Source: Actibacterium ureilyticum (GTDB lineage: Bacteria; Pseudomonadota; Alphaproteobacteria; Rhodobacterales; Rhodobacteraceae). Taken from it: 64,000 nt of DNA. Of the stretch, positions 19,553-27,462 are shown in pieces. The stretch is from NCBI RefSeq assembly GCF_002285435.1, contig NZ_NSBT01000024.1, forward strand, positions 186,001 to 250,000, read 5' to 3'. Within the stretch, counting starts at the first letter, position 1. Every line of letters begins with the position of its first letter. The translations under genes and the position numbers were made by a program. The notes under the pieces are model-generated. The model saw only the letters and a list, made by a program, of their open reading frames with translations. It was not told the DNA's origin and did no database searches.

Positions 19553-20251
19553 ATGTCAGAACAGGGAAAGCCGGGGGATACGGGCCAAATGTTTCAGATT
19601 GCACATGCGGACGGAACGCGGGCCCGGCTGTGGGCGGAATTTGCGACGCTCTATCTGGTGGCGCCGGTGGCTATGGCGTTGGTTTTGCCGCCGGAATTGA
19701 TGTTTCCCGCGCTTTTCTCGGTGATGGCGGTGGGGTTGTGGCTGTTGAACCGGTCGCCGGGGTTCCGCTGGTCGGCGCTGCTGGATGGCGCCGGGCGGAT
19801 CGACCTGCGGCTGGTTCTGGGGCTGGCGGTGGTGACCGCGGCGACCTGTGTGGCGATCATGTCCTGGGTCGCGCCGGGCAACCTGTTTGGCCTGGCCCGT
19901 CACCAGCCCCGGCTGCTGGTGATGATTCTGCTGCTGTACCCGATCCTGTCGGCCCTGCCGCAAGAGCTGATCTATCGCGCGCTTTATTATGCGCGCTATG
20001 GCGCCCTGCTGCCGGACCGTCACGTGGGGCTGATGCTGAACGCCGCGGCGTTCTCGCTGGCGCATCTGATGTACTGGAGCTGGATCGTCGCGCTGATGAC
20101 CTTTTGCGGCGGGCTGGTCTTTGCCCATTCCTATGTCCGGCAGCGGAACTTCCCGCAGGCCGTGGTGCTGCATGCCATCGCCGGGCAGCTGATCTTTGCC
20201 ATCGGGATGGGGATCTTTTTCTATTCCGGGAATGTCGAACGCCCGTTCTAG
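19553..20251 (+). CDS. CPBP-family intramembrane metalloprotease-like protein
   Basis: 232-residue multi-helix membrane protein of the CPBP (CAAX-processing/abortive-infection) family. Motif 1 appears as PQELIYRALYYARYG, where the usual EExxxR is QExxxR; motif 2 as FSLAHLMYWSW (FxxxH); a third histidine sits in VVLHAIAGQLIF. The second Glu, Arg and both His needed for metal chemistry are kept, while the first Glu is replaced. Start ATG 19553. Convergent with the Cfa-like gene, overlapping by 4 nt. Role unknown. Confidence 0.78.
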   Translation: MSEQGKPGDTGQMFQIAHADGTRARLWAEFATLYLVAPVAMALVLPPELMFPALFSVMAVGLWLLNRSPGFRWSALLDGAGRIDLRLVLGLAVVTAATCVAIMSWVAPGNLFGLARHQPRLLVMILLLYPILSALPQELIYRALYYARYGALLPDRHVGLMLNAAAFSLAHLMYWSWIVALMTFCGGLVFAHSYVRQRNFPQAVVLHAIAGQLIFAIGMGIFFYSGNVERPF

Positions 20252-21447
20252 CCCCCGTACAGATAGTCCCGCGTCAGCGGCACGGCGTCCTGGCGGCGCG
20301 ACAGCTGCAACTGGAACACCACCTGCTGGTTCAGCCGGAACGACAGCTCGGACGCGATCAGGTAATACCGCCACATACGGCAGAATCGCGCGTCATAGAG
20401 CGCCTCTGCCTCGTCGATCCGGTCCATGAACCGGTCATACCAGTGCCGCAACGTCTCGGCGTAATGCAGGCGCCAGACCTCGATATCACAGGCCCAGAGC
20501 CCCGCCCGTTCGACCGCCGCCATGGTTTCCGACAGCGCCGGCACATAGCCGCCGGGAAAGATGTATTTCAAAAGCCACGGGCTGGTCGTGGCGGGCGGGG
20601 TCTTGCGCCCGATCGTGTGGATCAGCGCCACGCCATCCTCGGTCAGCTTGTCGCGGACATGGGTGAAATACTCGCGGTAATGCGGCACGCCCACATGTTC
20701 GAACATGCCCACCGACACGATCCGGTCAAAGGTCTCGGTCACCTGGCGATAGTCGGTCAGGCGGATGTCGATCCGGTCCGACAACCCCGCCGCCGCTGCG
20801 CGCGCGGTGGCGACCTTGTGCTGCTCGCGGCTCAGCGTGACGCCCACGACCCGCACCCCATGATCCCGCGCCAGCGTCAGCGCCATGCCGCCCCAGCCGC
20901 AGCCGATATCCAGAACCCGCATGTCGGGCTTCAGCAGCAGCTTGCCCGCAATATGCGCCTTTTTCTGCGCCTGCGCCTGTTCCAGCGTGTCCTGCGGCGT
21001 CTTGAAATAGGCGCAGGAATATTGCCGGTCCTCGTCCAGGAACAGATCGTAAAGCTGCCCCGACAGGTCATAGTGATGGGCCACATTCGACTGCGCCCGG
21101 CTGATCGGGTTGTATTGCTGCACCCTGCGCAGCATCTGGCGCAGCGCGTGGTTCAGCGCGACCGCCGGGGCCGACCGCCCGCGCCCGCGGTTTTCCAGCA
21201 CCAGCGCCATCAACCCGTAAAGATCGTCGCCATCGATGGTCAGCGTCTGATCCATATAGCCCTCGCCCACCGCCAGCTCGGGGTTCAGGACGATCCGGCG
21301 CGGGAGGGCGGCGTCGTGCAGCCGCACGGTGATCGGCGCGCCCGTGCCCTGCCCGTATCGGCGCCGCGTTCCATCAGGAAAGACCAGATCCATGCGGCCA
21401 TCCACGATCAGCCGCTGCAATGTGCGATCCAACAATCCGTGCCACAT
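20248..21447 (-). CDS. Cyclopropane-fatty-acyl-phospholipid synthase family methyltransferase
   Basis: SAM-dependent enzyme of the Cfa family, 399 residues, predicted to methylenate unsaturated acyl chains of membrane phospholipids. It has an N-terminal lipid-binding region ([14 protein letters not shown]), a helix [16 protein letters not shown] typical of Cfa, SAM motif [20 protein letters not shown], and [18 protein letters not shown] carrying the conserved Glu and His. In this group some members methylate other lipids (for example to furan or methylated fatty acids), so the precise product is open. Confidence 0.88.
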   Translation of the reverse strand: MWHGLLDRTLQRLIVDGRMDLVFPDGTRRRYGQGTGAPITVRLHDAALPRRIVLNPELAVGEGYMDQTLTIDGDDLYGLMALVLENRGRGRSAPAVALNHALRQMLRRVQQYNPISRAQSNVAHHYDLSGQLYDLFLDEDRQYSCAYFKTPQDTLEQAQAQKKAHIAGKLLLKPDMRVLDIGCGWGGMALTLARDHGVRVVGVTLSREQHKVATARAAAAGLSDRIDIRLTDYRQVTETFDRIVSVGMFEHVGVPHYREYFTHVRDKLTEDGVALIHTIGRKTPPATTSPWLLKYIFPGGYVPALSETMAAVERAGLWACDIEVWRLHYAETLRHWYDRFMDRIDEAEALYDARFCRMWRYYLIASELSFRLNQQVVFQLQLSRRQDAVPLTRDYLYGG

Positions 21448-21619
21448 AAGCCATCCCTCGTGCCGATGGTTGGGTGTTGCACCTCCCCTTCGGGCCGATA
21501 CTGTCGGCTCTGCCGGGCGCTGTCAAAACCGGGTTGCGGACCATCGCTCCCTTGACTTCCCGCCCACATCCATGTGTATCGGCCCGGACCGAGACTCTGA
21601 CCGCCCGAGAGGACAGAAA

Positions 21620-23395
21620 ATGCACGCCTTCCGCAGCCATACCTGTGCCGCACTGACCAAAGAAAACGTCGGGGAAACCGTCCGCCTGTCGGGCTGGGTG
21701 CACCGGATCCGCGACCACGGCGGCGTGCTGTTCATCGACCTGCGCGACCATTACGGCATCACCCAGGTGATCGCCGACGGCGACAGCCCCGTCTTCGCCG
21801 AGCTGGAGAAGGTCCGCTCGGAATGGTGCATCCGCATCGACGGCAACGTGCTGGCGCGCGACGAAAGCCTGGTGAACCCCGCCCTGCCCACGGGCGAGGT
21901 CGAGGTGTTCGTCCGCGATCTGGAGGTTCTGGGCGCGGCGGGCGAGCTGCCGCTGATGGTCTTCGGCGATCAGGAATACCCCGAGGAAACGCGCCTGAAA
22001 TACCGGTTCCTGGACCTGCGCCGCGAGGCGATGCAGAAGAACATGACCCTGCGCAGCGACGTGATCGCCAGCATGCGCCGCCGGATGTGGGACAAGGGTT
22101 TCCGCGAATACCAGACGCCGATCATCACCGCATCAAGCCCCGAGGGCGCGCGCGACTTCCTGGTGCCAAGCCGCCTGCATCCGGGCAAGTTCTATGCCCT
22201 GCCCCAGGCCCCGCAGCAGTTCAAGCAACTGATGATGGTCGCGGGCTTCGACAAGTATTTCCAGATCGCGCCGTGCTTCCGCGACGAAGACCCGCGCGCA
22301 GACCGCTCGCCCACCGATTTCTATCAGCTGGACATGGAGATGTCCTTTGTCACCCAGCAGGACGTGTTCGATACGATCCAGCCGGTGCTGCAGGGCGTGT
22401 TCGAGGAATTCGGCGAGGGTGCGTCGGTCGATCAGGACTGGCCGCAGATTTCCTATGCCGATGCGGCCCTTTGGTACGGCACCGACAAGCCCGACCTGCG
22501 CAATCCCATTAAAATGCAAGTGGTCTCCGACCACTTCCGCGATAGTGGCTTCGCGATCTTCGCGAAGCTGCTGGAGCAGGACGGCACCCAGATCCGCGCC
22601 ATCCCGGCGCCGGGCGGCGGCTCGCGCAAGTTCTGCGACCGGATGAACAAGTTCGCGCAACAGGAAGGTCTGCCCGGAATGGGGTATATCTTCTGGCGCG
22701 AGGGCGAAAACGGCATGGAAGCCGCCGGCCCCCTGGCCAAGAATATCGGGCCTGAGCGGACCGAGGCGATCCGCCAGCAGCTGGACCTGGGCGTGGGCGA
22801 TGCCGCGTTCTTCCTGGGCGGCAAGCCCAAGGCGTTCGAATCCGTCGCGGGCCGCGCCCGCAGCGTGATCGGCGACGAGCTGGGCCTGACCGAACAGGAC
22901 CGCTTCGCCTTTGCCTGGATCGTGGATTTCCCGATCTATCAGAAGGATGACGAAACCGGCGCGCTGGATTTCGACCACAACCCGTTCTCCATGCCGCAGG
23001 GCGGGATGGACGCGCTGGCGGGCGACCCGCTGGCCGTGCGCGGGTTCCAATATGACCTGGCCTGCAACGGCTACGAGCTGGTGTCGGGTGCGATCCGGAA
23101 CCACAAGCCCGAGATCATGTTCAAGGCCTTTGAACTCGCGGGCTACGGCGAGGACGAGGTCAAGAAGCGCTTCGGCGGCATGGTCAACGCGTTCCAATAC
23201 GGCGCCCCGCCCCACGGCGGCTGCGCGGCGGGCATCGACCGGATCGTGATGCTGCTGGCGGACGAGGCCAATATCCGCGAGGTCATCATGTTCCCGATGA
23301 ACCAGCGGGCCGAAGACCTAATGATGAACGCGCCCAGCGATCCCACCAACGAACAGTTGCGCGAACTGTCGCTGCGGGTGGTCGAACAGGACTGA
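21620..23395 (+). CDS. aspS: Aspartyl-tRNA synthetase
   Basis: Class IIb aminoacyl-tRNA synthetase, 591 residues. N-terminal OB anticodon-binding domain ([20 protein letters not shown]), motif 2 [20 protein letters not shown], bacterial insertion (GAD) domain in the middle, and motif 3 [20 protein letters not shown] 21620 follows GAGAGGAC; the long frame upstream overlaps the divergent Cfa-like gene and is not AspRS. Many alphaproteobacterial forms are non-discriminating (Asp/Asn) when asnS is missing; this cannot be decided here. Confidence 0.97.
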   Translation: MHAFRSHTCAALTKENVGETVRLSGWVHRIRDHGGVLFIDLRDHYGITQVIADGDSPVFAELEKVRSEWCIRIDGNVLARDESLVNPALPTGEVEVFVRDLEVLGAAGELPLMVFGDQEYPEETRLKYRFLDLRREAMQKNMTLRSDVIASMRRRMWDKGFREYQTPIITASSPEGARDFLVPSRLHPGKFYALPQAPQQFKQLMMVAGFDKYFQIAPCFRDEDPRADRSPTDFYQLDMEMSFVTQQDVFDTIQPVLQGVFEEFGEGASVDQDWPQISYADAALWYGTDKPDLRNPIKMQVVSDHFRDSGFAIFAKLLEQDGTQIRAIPAPGGGSRKFCDRMNKFAQQEGLPGMGYIFWREGENGMEAAGPLAKNIGPERTEAIRQQLDLGVGDAAFFLGGKPKAFESVAGRARSVIGDELGLTEQDRFAFAWIVDFPIYQKDDETGALDFDHNPFSMPQGGMDALAGDPLAVRGFQYDLACNGYELVSGAIRNHKPEIMFKAFELAGYGEDEVKKRFGGMVNAFQYGAPPHGGCAAGIDRIVMLLADEANIREVIMFPMNQRAEDLMMNAPSDPTNEQLRELSLRVVEQD

Positions 23396-23463
23396 ACCCG
23401 CTTTCCCCGCCCCCGGAATTCGGGCTAGCCTGCGCGGACGGAATCGCGGGCGGGGGACCGATC

Positions 23464-24180
23464 ATGTCGGATGAAAAGCTGGGCACACCGGTACCGGGCT
23501 GGGTGGCCCCGCAGCCCCCCGATGGTGGGGCGCTGGTCGGGCGCTATGCCCGGCTGGACCGGTTCAATCCCGAACGCCATGTGCCGGGGCTTTATGCCGC
23601 CTATGCCGGGCATGACGCGCTGTGGGATTACATGCCGGTGGGCCCCTTCCCCGATCAACCCGCGCTGGCGGAATGGGTCCAAGCCGCCGCGCCGGTGACC
23701 GATCCGATGCTCTATGCCATCACCGACCTGGAAACCGGGCAGATCGGCGGACAGGCCAGTTTCCTGCGAATCGATCCCGCATCGGGCGCGATCGAGGTCG
23801 GCTTCATCTGCTATGGCCCCGCGCTGCAACGCACCCGTGCCGCGACCGAGGCGATGGTGCTGATGATGGGCTGGGCGTTCGGGGCGGGCTATCGCCGGTA
23901 CGAATGGAAATGCAACGCGCTGAACCTGGCCTCGCGCCGGGCGGCGCAGCGGTTGGGCCTCAGCTATGAGGGCATCTTTCGCCAGGCCACGGTGGTCAAG
24001 GGCCGCAACCGCGACACCGCATGGTTCGCCTGCATCGACAGCGAATGGCCCATGTTGAAAGCCGCCTATGACACCTGGCTCGCGCCCGACAATTTCGACG
24101 CCGAAGGGCGGCAAAGGCGCAGCCTGTCAGCACTGACCGCGCCCGTTCTGGTGGCGCGGGATCCGGCGCTGCACCCTTAG
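23464..24180 (+). CDS. GNAT-family N-acetyltransferase
   Basis: 238-residue acetyltransferase of the RimJ/RimL-like type, unrelated in detail to the tandem trio at 6.2-7.9 kb. Domain runs from LVGRYARLDRFNPERHVPGL through IGGQASFLRIDPASGAIEVG, TEAMVLMMGWAFGAGYRRYE and the end CNALNLASRRAAQRLGLSYE, followed by FRQATVVKGRNRDTAWFA. Residues 190 onward form an extra C-terminal helix. Acceptor unknown. Convergent with the receiver-domain gene, overlapping by 4 nt. Confidence 0.87.
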   Translation: MSDEKLGTPVPGWVAPQPPDGGALVGRYARLDRFNPERHVPGLYAAYAGHDALWDYMPVGPFPDQPALAEWVQAAAPVTDPMLYAITDLETGQIGGQASFLRIDPASGAIEVGFICYGPALQRTRAATEAMVLMMGWAFGAGYRRYEWKCNALNLASRRAAQRLGLSYEGIFRQATVVKGRNRDTAWFACIDSEWPMLKAAYDTWLAPDNFDAEGRQRRSLSALTAPVLVARDPALHP

Positions 24181-24878
24181 ACCGGGCTGGCCTCGTTCAA
24201 ACTGTCGCTCAACGCGTCGAACAGGCCCGACACCACGCCGGGATCGGCGCCCTGCCCCAGCGATTGCGCGGCCCTTGCCAGCGACAGATCGCCCGCGCTG
24301 CGCGCCAACCCGCCGGTGAATTGCGCGACATAGCGCACGCGGGCGTCATCGGCCCCCTCGCGCAGGACCTGCGCGGCATGGCGCAGATCGTCGCGCAGCG
24401 CGATCGGATCGGGCGTCACCCGATCCTGGGTCGGCGCATGGGGCTGGCCGCGATCGGGATCGTCCAGCAGCGACAGGATCAGCGCCTGAAACTGCGCAAT
24501 CGATTCCACCGGCTTGGCCAGGAACCCATCGGCCCCGGCGGCCATCACATCGTCGCGCGCGCCATCGTCACCGCTGGTTCCCAGAATGACCGGCACCCGC
24601 GGGCGCGCGGCGGCCAGTTCCGCGATCAGCGCCGCCCCCGACCCGTCCGGCAGGCCGATATCCACAATGGCGACCGTTGGCTGATAGACCTGCAGATGCC
24701 GCCGGGCCGAGGTCAGGCAATCGGCCCGCCGGATCCGCGCGCCGGAACGCTGGCACAACAGCCGCACCGCGTCCGAGGCAAATCGGCTGTCATCGACCAG
24801 CATCACGGTCACACCCATCAGCGGGCGGGTCCGCGACGCGCTGGCCGCAAAGGGGAATGTGAGAATGTCATCGGTCAT
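24177..24878 (-). CDS. Orphan response regulator with non-DNA-binding C-terminus
   Basis: 233 residues. A CheY-like receiver occupies about 22-145 (VTVMLVDDSRFASDAVRLLC, phospho-acceptor Asp in AIVDIGLPDGSG, Lys in FLAKPVES). The remaining 80 residues are predicted helical (ALRDDLRHAAQVLREGADDA and later SLARAAQSLGQG) with no DNA-binding or enzymatic motif. No kinase is next to it. Start ATG 24878 is chosen because upstream codons run into low-similarity sequence. A 13-bp inverted repeat lies 42 bp upstream. Confidence 0.8.
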   Translation of the reverse strand: MTDDILTFPFAASASRTRPLMGVTVMLVDDSRFASDAVRLLCQRSGARIRRADCLTSARRHLQVYQPTVAIVDIGLPDGSGAALIAELAAARPRVPVILGTSGDDGARDDVMAAGADGFLAKPVESIAQFQALILSLLDDPDRGQPHAPTQDRVTPDPIALRDDLRHAAQVLREGADDARVRYVAQFTGGLARSAGDLSLARAAQSLGQGADPGVVSGLFDALSDSLNEASPV

Positions 24879-24920
24879 GGGGCGACTCCTGTGCTTTGCC
24901 CCAGTAAACGGAATCATCCC

Positions 24921-24933
24921 TAACCGCCGGTTA
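24921..24933. promoter_or_regulatory. Inverted repeat upstream of the orphan response regulator
   Basis: TAACC-GCC-GGTTA, immediately followed by AATTG, 43-55 bp upstream of ATG 24878 and within the divergent gap to the epimerase gene. TTAACC-type half-sites resemble CtrA recognition elements, but the spacing differs from the classical TTAA-N7-TTAA, so only a generic operator is suggested. Confidence 0.35.
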
Positions 24934-25020
24934 ATTGCCGCAGGCCACCCGCGCGGGCTTGCGTATGACGGTGCACCGCCCCATAACCTGCGCAACCTGA
25001 TTGACCCGGAGGAGCCCCCA

Positions 25021-25425
25021 ATGATCGGACGCCTTAACCACGTCGCCATCGCGGTACCCGACCTGGACGCCGCATCGGCCCAGTACCGCAACACGCTGGG
25101 CGCCAATGTCGGCGCACCGCAGGACGAACCCGATCACGGCGTCACGGTGGTCTTCATCGAACTGCCCAACACCAAGATCGAACTGCTCTATCCCTTGGGC
25201 GAGGGCAGCCCCATCGCCGGTTTCCTGGAAAAGAACCCCGCCGGCGGCATTCATCACATCTGTTACGAGGTCGACGATATCCTGGCCGCGCGCGACAAGC
25301 TGAAAGCCGAAGGCGCCCGCGTTCTGGGCTCGGGCGAGCCCAAGATCGGCGCCCATGGAAAGCCGGTGCTGTTCCTGCACCCCAAGGATTTCAACGGCTG
25401 CCTGGTGGAGCTGGAGCAGGTCTGA
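25021..25425 (+). CDS. mce: Methylmalonyl-CoA epimerase
   Basis: Vicinal-oxygen-chelate enzyme interconverting (R)- and (S)-methylmalonyl-CoA in propionyl-CoA catabolism. 134 residues with GRLNHVAIAVPDLDAASAQY (first metal His), KIELLYPLGEGSPIAGFLEK (Glu), GGIHHICYEVDDI (His) and FLHPKDFNGCLVELEQV (C-terminal Glu). ATG 25021 follows CCCGGAGGAG, an excellent ribosome site. Translation of the next gene starts on its stop (overlap of 1 nt). Mutase genes are not in this window. Confidence 0.92.
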   Translation: MIGRLNHVAIAVPDLDAASAQYRNTLGANVGAPQDEPDHGVTVVFIELPNTKIELLYPLGEGSPIAGFLEKNPAGGIHHICYEVDDILAARDKLKAEGARVLGSGEPKIGAHGKPVLFLHPKDFNGCLVELEQV

Positions 25426-25721
25426 TGGGCATCACATCGGCCATCGTCCTGTTCGCGGTGATCTGGTTTCTGGTGCTGTTCGTCACGCTTCCCTTCATGA
25501 AGCGCACGCAGGCCGAAGCGGGCCAGATCGAACCGGGCACCCATGCCAGCGCCCCGGCCGATTTCAACCCCCGGCGCACCGCGCTTGTGGTCACCGTGAT
25601 CAGCACCGTTCTGTGGGCGCTGATCGCGGGCACCATCATCTCGGGCGCGATCACCGTGCGGGATCTGGACTTCTTTGGCCGGATGGGTCCCGCGCCTGAA
25701 GCCGCTGGACCAAATGAGTAA
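25425..25721 (+). CDS. DUF1467-family small membrane protein
   Basis: 98 residues, two membrane helices: AIVLFAVIWFLVLFVTLPF near the N-terminus and ALVVTVISTVLWALIAGTI near residue 60, separated by a conserved TQAEAGQIEPGTHASAPADF loop. This is the alphaproteobacterial DUF1467 family, which frequently follows methylmalonyl-CoA epimerase; its role is unknown. Start codon overlaps the mce stop by one base. The last 71 nt overlap the convergent EI24 gene. Confidence 0.85.
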   Translation: MGITSAIVLFAVIWFLVLFVTLPFMKRTQAEAGQIEPGTHASAPADFNPRRTALVVTVISTVLWALIAGTIISGAITVRDLDFFGRMGPAPEAAGPNE

Positions 25722-26376
25722 AGGTCGCGGCCCCCAGGATCGGCACCAGCAGGTTGACCAGCGGCACCGATAGCGGGATCGCCATCAGGATACCGGCCAG
25801 CCAGATCGTGCCGAAATGCCGCTTGCGCAGGGCGACCGCGCCCGCGCGCCCCAGACGCCGCATCGCCGCCATCTGGAAATATTCCCGCCCCAGCAGGAAG
25901 CCGTTCACCGCCCAGAACAGCAGCGGCACAAGCGGGCCGGAAATCAGATAGATCAACAGCATCAGCAGGTTGGCCAGCAGCAGCACCCCCAGGAAAGCCA
26001 GGCTGTCGGTGATCATCGCGCCAAAGCCCAGCCGCGGCGCGGGGGGCAGACCGGGGTAATGGCGATCCTCGACCGCCTCGGCCACGTCATCGAGGAAAAT
26101 CCCGGTAAAGGCCGAGGCGACAGGCACCATCAGGAACACCGACAACACCATCATCAGCCCCACGGCGGCAAAGGACAGCACATTGTCGGTCCAGCCGATC
26201 TCGCCCACCCAAGGGATGGTCAACGTATCGGGCACGAACCAGCCGATCAGCGTCACAAACCCCCAGGTCACCGCCACCAGCAGCGCGACGGTCAACCCGA
26301 TCCCCTTCCACAAGACCGACTGGAATCGCGGATCGCCCAGCTGGCCCAGCGATTTCAGGAACGCATCGAAAATCAT
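25651..26376 (-). CDS. EI24/CysZ-like integral membrane protein
   Basis: 241 residues, with about four to six hydrophobic helices and the EI24 (etoposide-induced 2.4)/CysZ pattern: IFDAFLKSLGQLGDPRFQSV at the start, SAFTGIFLDDVAEAVEDRHY after the second helix, and FLLGREYFQMAAMRRLGRAG late. CysZ proteins import sulfate; this group is only a relative and its substrate is unassigned. The start overlaps the nitroreductase stop by 4 nt. Its 3' end runs 71 nt into the DUF1467 gene. Confidence 0.82.
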   Translation of the reverse strand: MIFDAFLKSLGQLGDPRFQSVLWKGIGLTVALLVAVTWGFVTLIGWFVPDTLTIPWVGEIGWTDNVLSFAAVGLMMVLSVFLMVPVASAFTGIFLDDVAEAVEDRHYPGLPPAPRLGFGAMITDSLAFLGVLLLANLLMLLIYLISGPLVPLLFWAVNGFLLGREYFQMAAMRRLGRAGAVALRKRHFGTIWLAGILMAIPLSVPLVNLLVPILGAATFTHLVQRLQARDPSGQRSPDPAR

Positions 26377-26951
26377 GCCTCGACCCAGGTCGTGATCGCG
26401 CCCAAATCCGGGCGCGGACGATCCGGCGGCGCGCTGGTCTCGGTCCCGATATGGATGAACCCCGCCACGCTTTCCTGCGCCGAAAGCCCCAGCCCCGTCT
26501 CGACGAAATCGCGGTCATGCGAGGCCCAGCCCGACAGCCAGTTCGCCCCCCAGCCGCTGGCCAGCGCCGCGTTCAGCATCGACAGGCACACCGCCCCGGC
26601 GGACAGGATCTGTTCGATCTCGGGCACTTTCTCGGACGGCTGCGGCGCGGCAATCACCGCAACGGCCAGTTCCGCATCGTCGAACTGGCGCGCCATCTTG
26701 TCGACCTTCTCGGGCGCCATCTGCAATGCGGCCCCCCGGGCCCGCGACAGCGCCGCCAGCCGTTTCAGCGCCGCCTGACGCAACACGATAAACCGCCAGG
26801 GCTCCAGCTTGCCATGATCGGGCGTGCGCGCCGCAGCCGTCAAAATCGGCATCAGCGCGGCGTCATCCGGCACCGGACCGGCCAGTGTCTTGGCAGGGCG
26901 CGAGCGGCGCGACAGCAGGAATTCCATCGCCTGCGGGTTGGGATCGGGCAT
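26373..26951 (-). CDS. Nitroreductase-family FMN oxidoreductase
   Basis: 192-residue flavoprotein of the nitroreductase superfamily (YdjA-like size). Signature N-terminus AMEFLLSRRSRPAKTLAGPV with FMN-phosphate-binding Arg/Ser, then ARTPDHGKLEPWRFIVLRQA. Start at ATG 26951; a TTG one codon earlier is possible. Likely reduces nitro or quinone compounds using NAD(P)H; physiological substrate unknown. Overlaps the downstream EI24 gene by 4 nt, so both form one unit. Confidence 0.88.
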   Translation of the reverse strand: MPDPNPQAMEFLLSRRSRPAKTLAGPVPDDAALMPILTAAARTPDHGKLEPWRFIVLRQAALKRLAALSRARGAALQMAPEKVDKMARQFDDAELAVAVIAAPQPSEKVPEIEQILSAGAVCLSMLNAALASGWGANWLSGWASHDRDFVETGLGLSAQESVAGFIHIGTETSAPPDRPRPDLGAITTWVEA

Positions 26952-27021
26952 CAAACTCTCCTCGTTACAGGCCCGATGTCGGGCAAAGACGCTCGAAATT
27001 CAAGGCCCGCCCACCATTGCC

Positions 27022-27096
27022 CCCTTCATTGCTCCGCAAAATACTCCGGGGTGAATGCCCCGGGTCACCGGGGCAGAGGGGCAGCGCCCCTGCCCC
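27022..27096. repeat. Dispersed hairpin repeat, copy D
   Basis: CCCTTCATTGCTCCGCAAAA then TACTCCGGGG (27022-27051), followed by a nested hairpin of GGGGCAG (27070-27076), AGGGGC, GCCCCT and CCCC (to 27096). It is copy C in reverse orientation with the same GAGCAATGAA tail. It occupies most of the 205-bp gap between the divergent nitroreductase and YggU-like genes, where no coding ORF is credible. Confidence 0.7.
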
Positions 27097-27156
27097 CATG
27101 GCCATTCCGTCCCGGGTCTGGCACCTTCGGGCAGAGCCCCACCGGAAAGCCCGCCC

Positions 27157-27408
27157 ATGCCTGACCTGACACACCTGGCCCACCCGGGAACCGAGATCGC
27201 CCTGCGCGCCACCCCCAAAGCCTCGCGCAATGCACTGGTACAGGATGAAAACGGCCTGCGCGCCTATGTCACCGCCCCGCCCGAAGACGGTAAGGCCAAC
27301 GCAGCGGTGGTGAAACTGCTGGCCAAGGCCACCGGCGTCCCGAAATCCCGGCTGGAGCTGATCCGCGGCGCAAACGCGCGGGACAAGGTGTTCCGGGTGC
27401 GGGGCTGA
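27157..27408 (+). CDS. DUF167 (YggU-like) protein
   Basis: 83-residue small protein of the DUF167 family: IALRATPKASRNALVQDENG, LRAYVTAPPEDGKANAAVVK and SRLELIRGANARDKVFRV are the conserved blocks. The structure is known in the family but the function is not. Start ATG 27157; the frame upstream passes through repeat copy D and is not conserved sequence. It is a lone gene on the plus strand between two minus-strand units. Confidence 0.88.
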   Translation: MPDLTHLAHPGTEIALRATPKASRNALVQDENGLRAYVTAPPEDGKANAAVVKLLAKATGVPKSRLELIRGANARDKVFRVRG

Positions 27409-27462
27409 CCCGCAACCGCCAGCGCGCGGGCCGCAACACACTCTGGCCCGTCGTGGCAGGGC

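Noticed and set aside
19553-20251. Anti-phage abortive-infection role for the CPBP protein
   Set aside because: The family name alone is not evidence, there are no other defence genes nearby and the neighbours are housekeeping.
21329-21619. N-terminal extension of aspS by 97 residues
   Set aside because: It lies over the start of the divergent Cfa-like gene and its promoter region; [13 protein letters not shown] at 21620 is the normal AspRS N-terminus.
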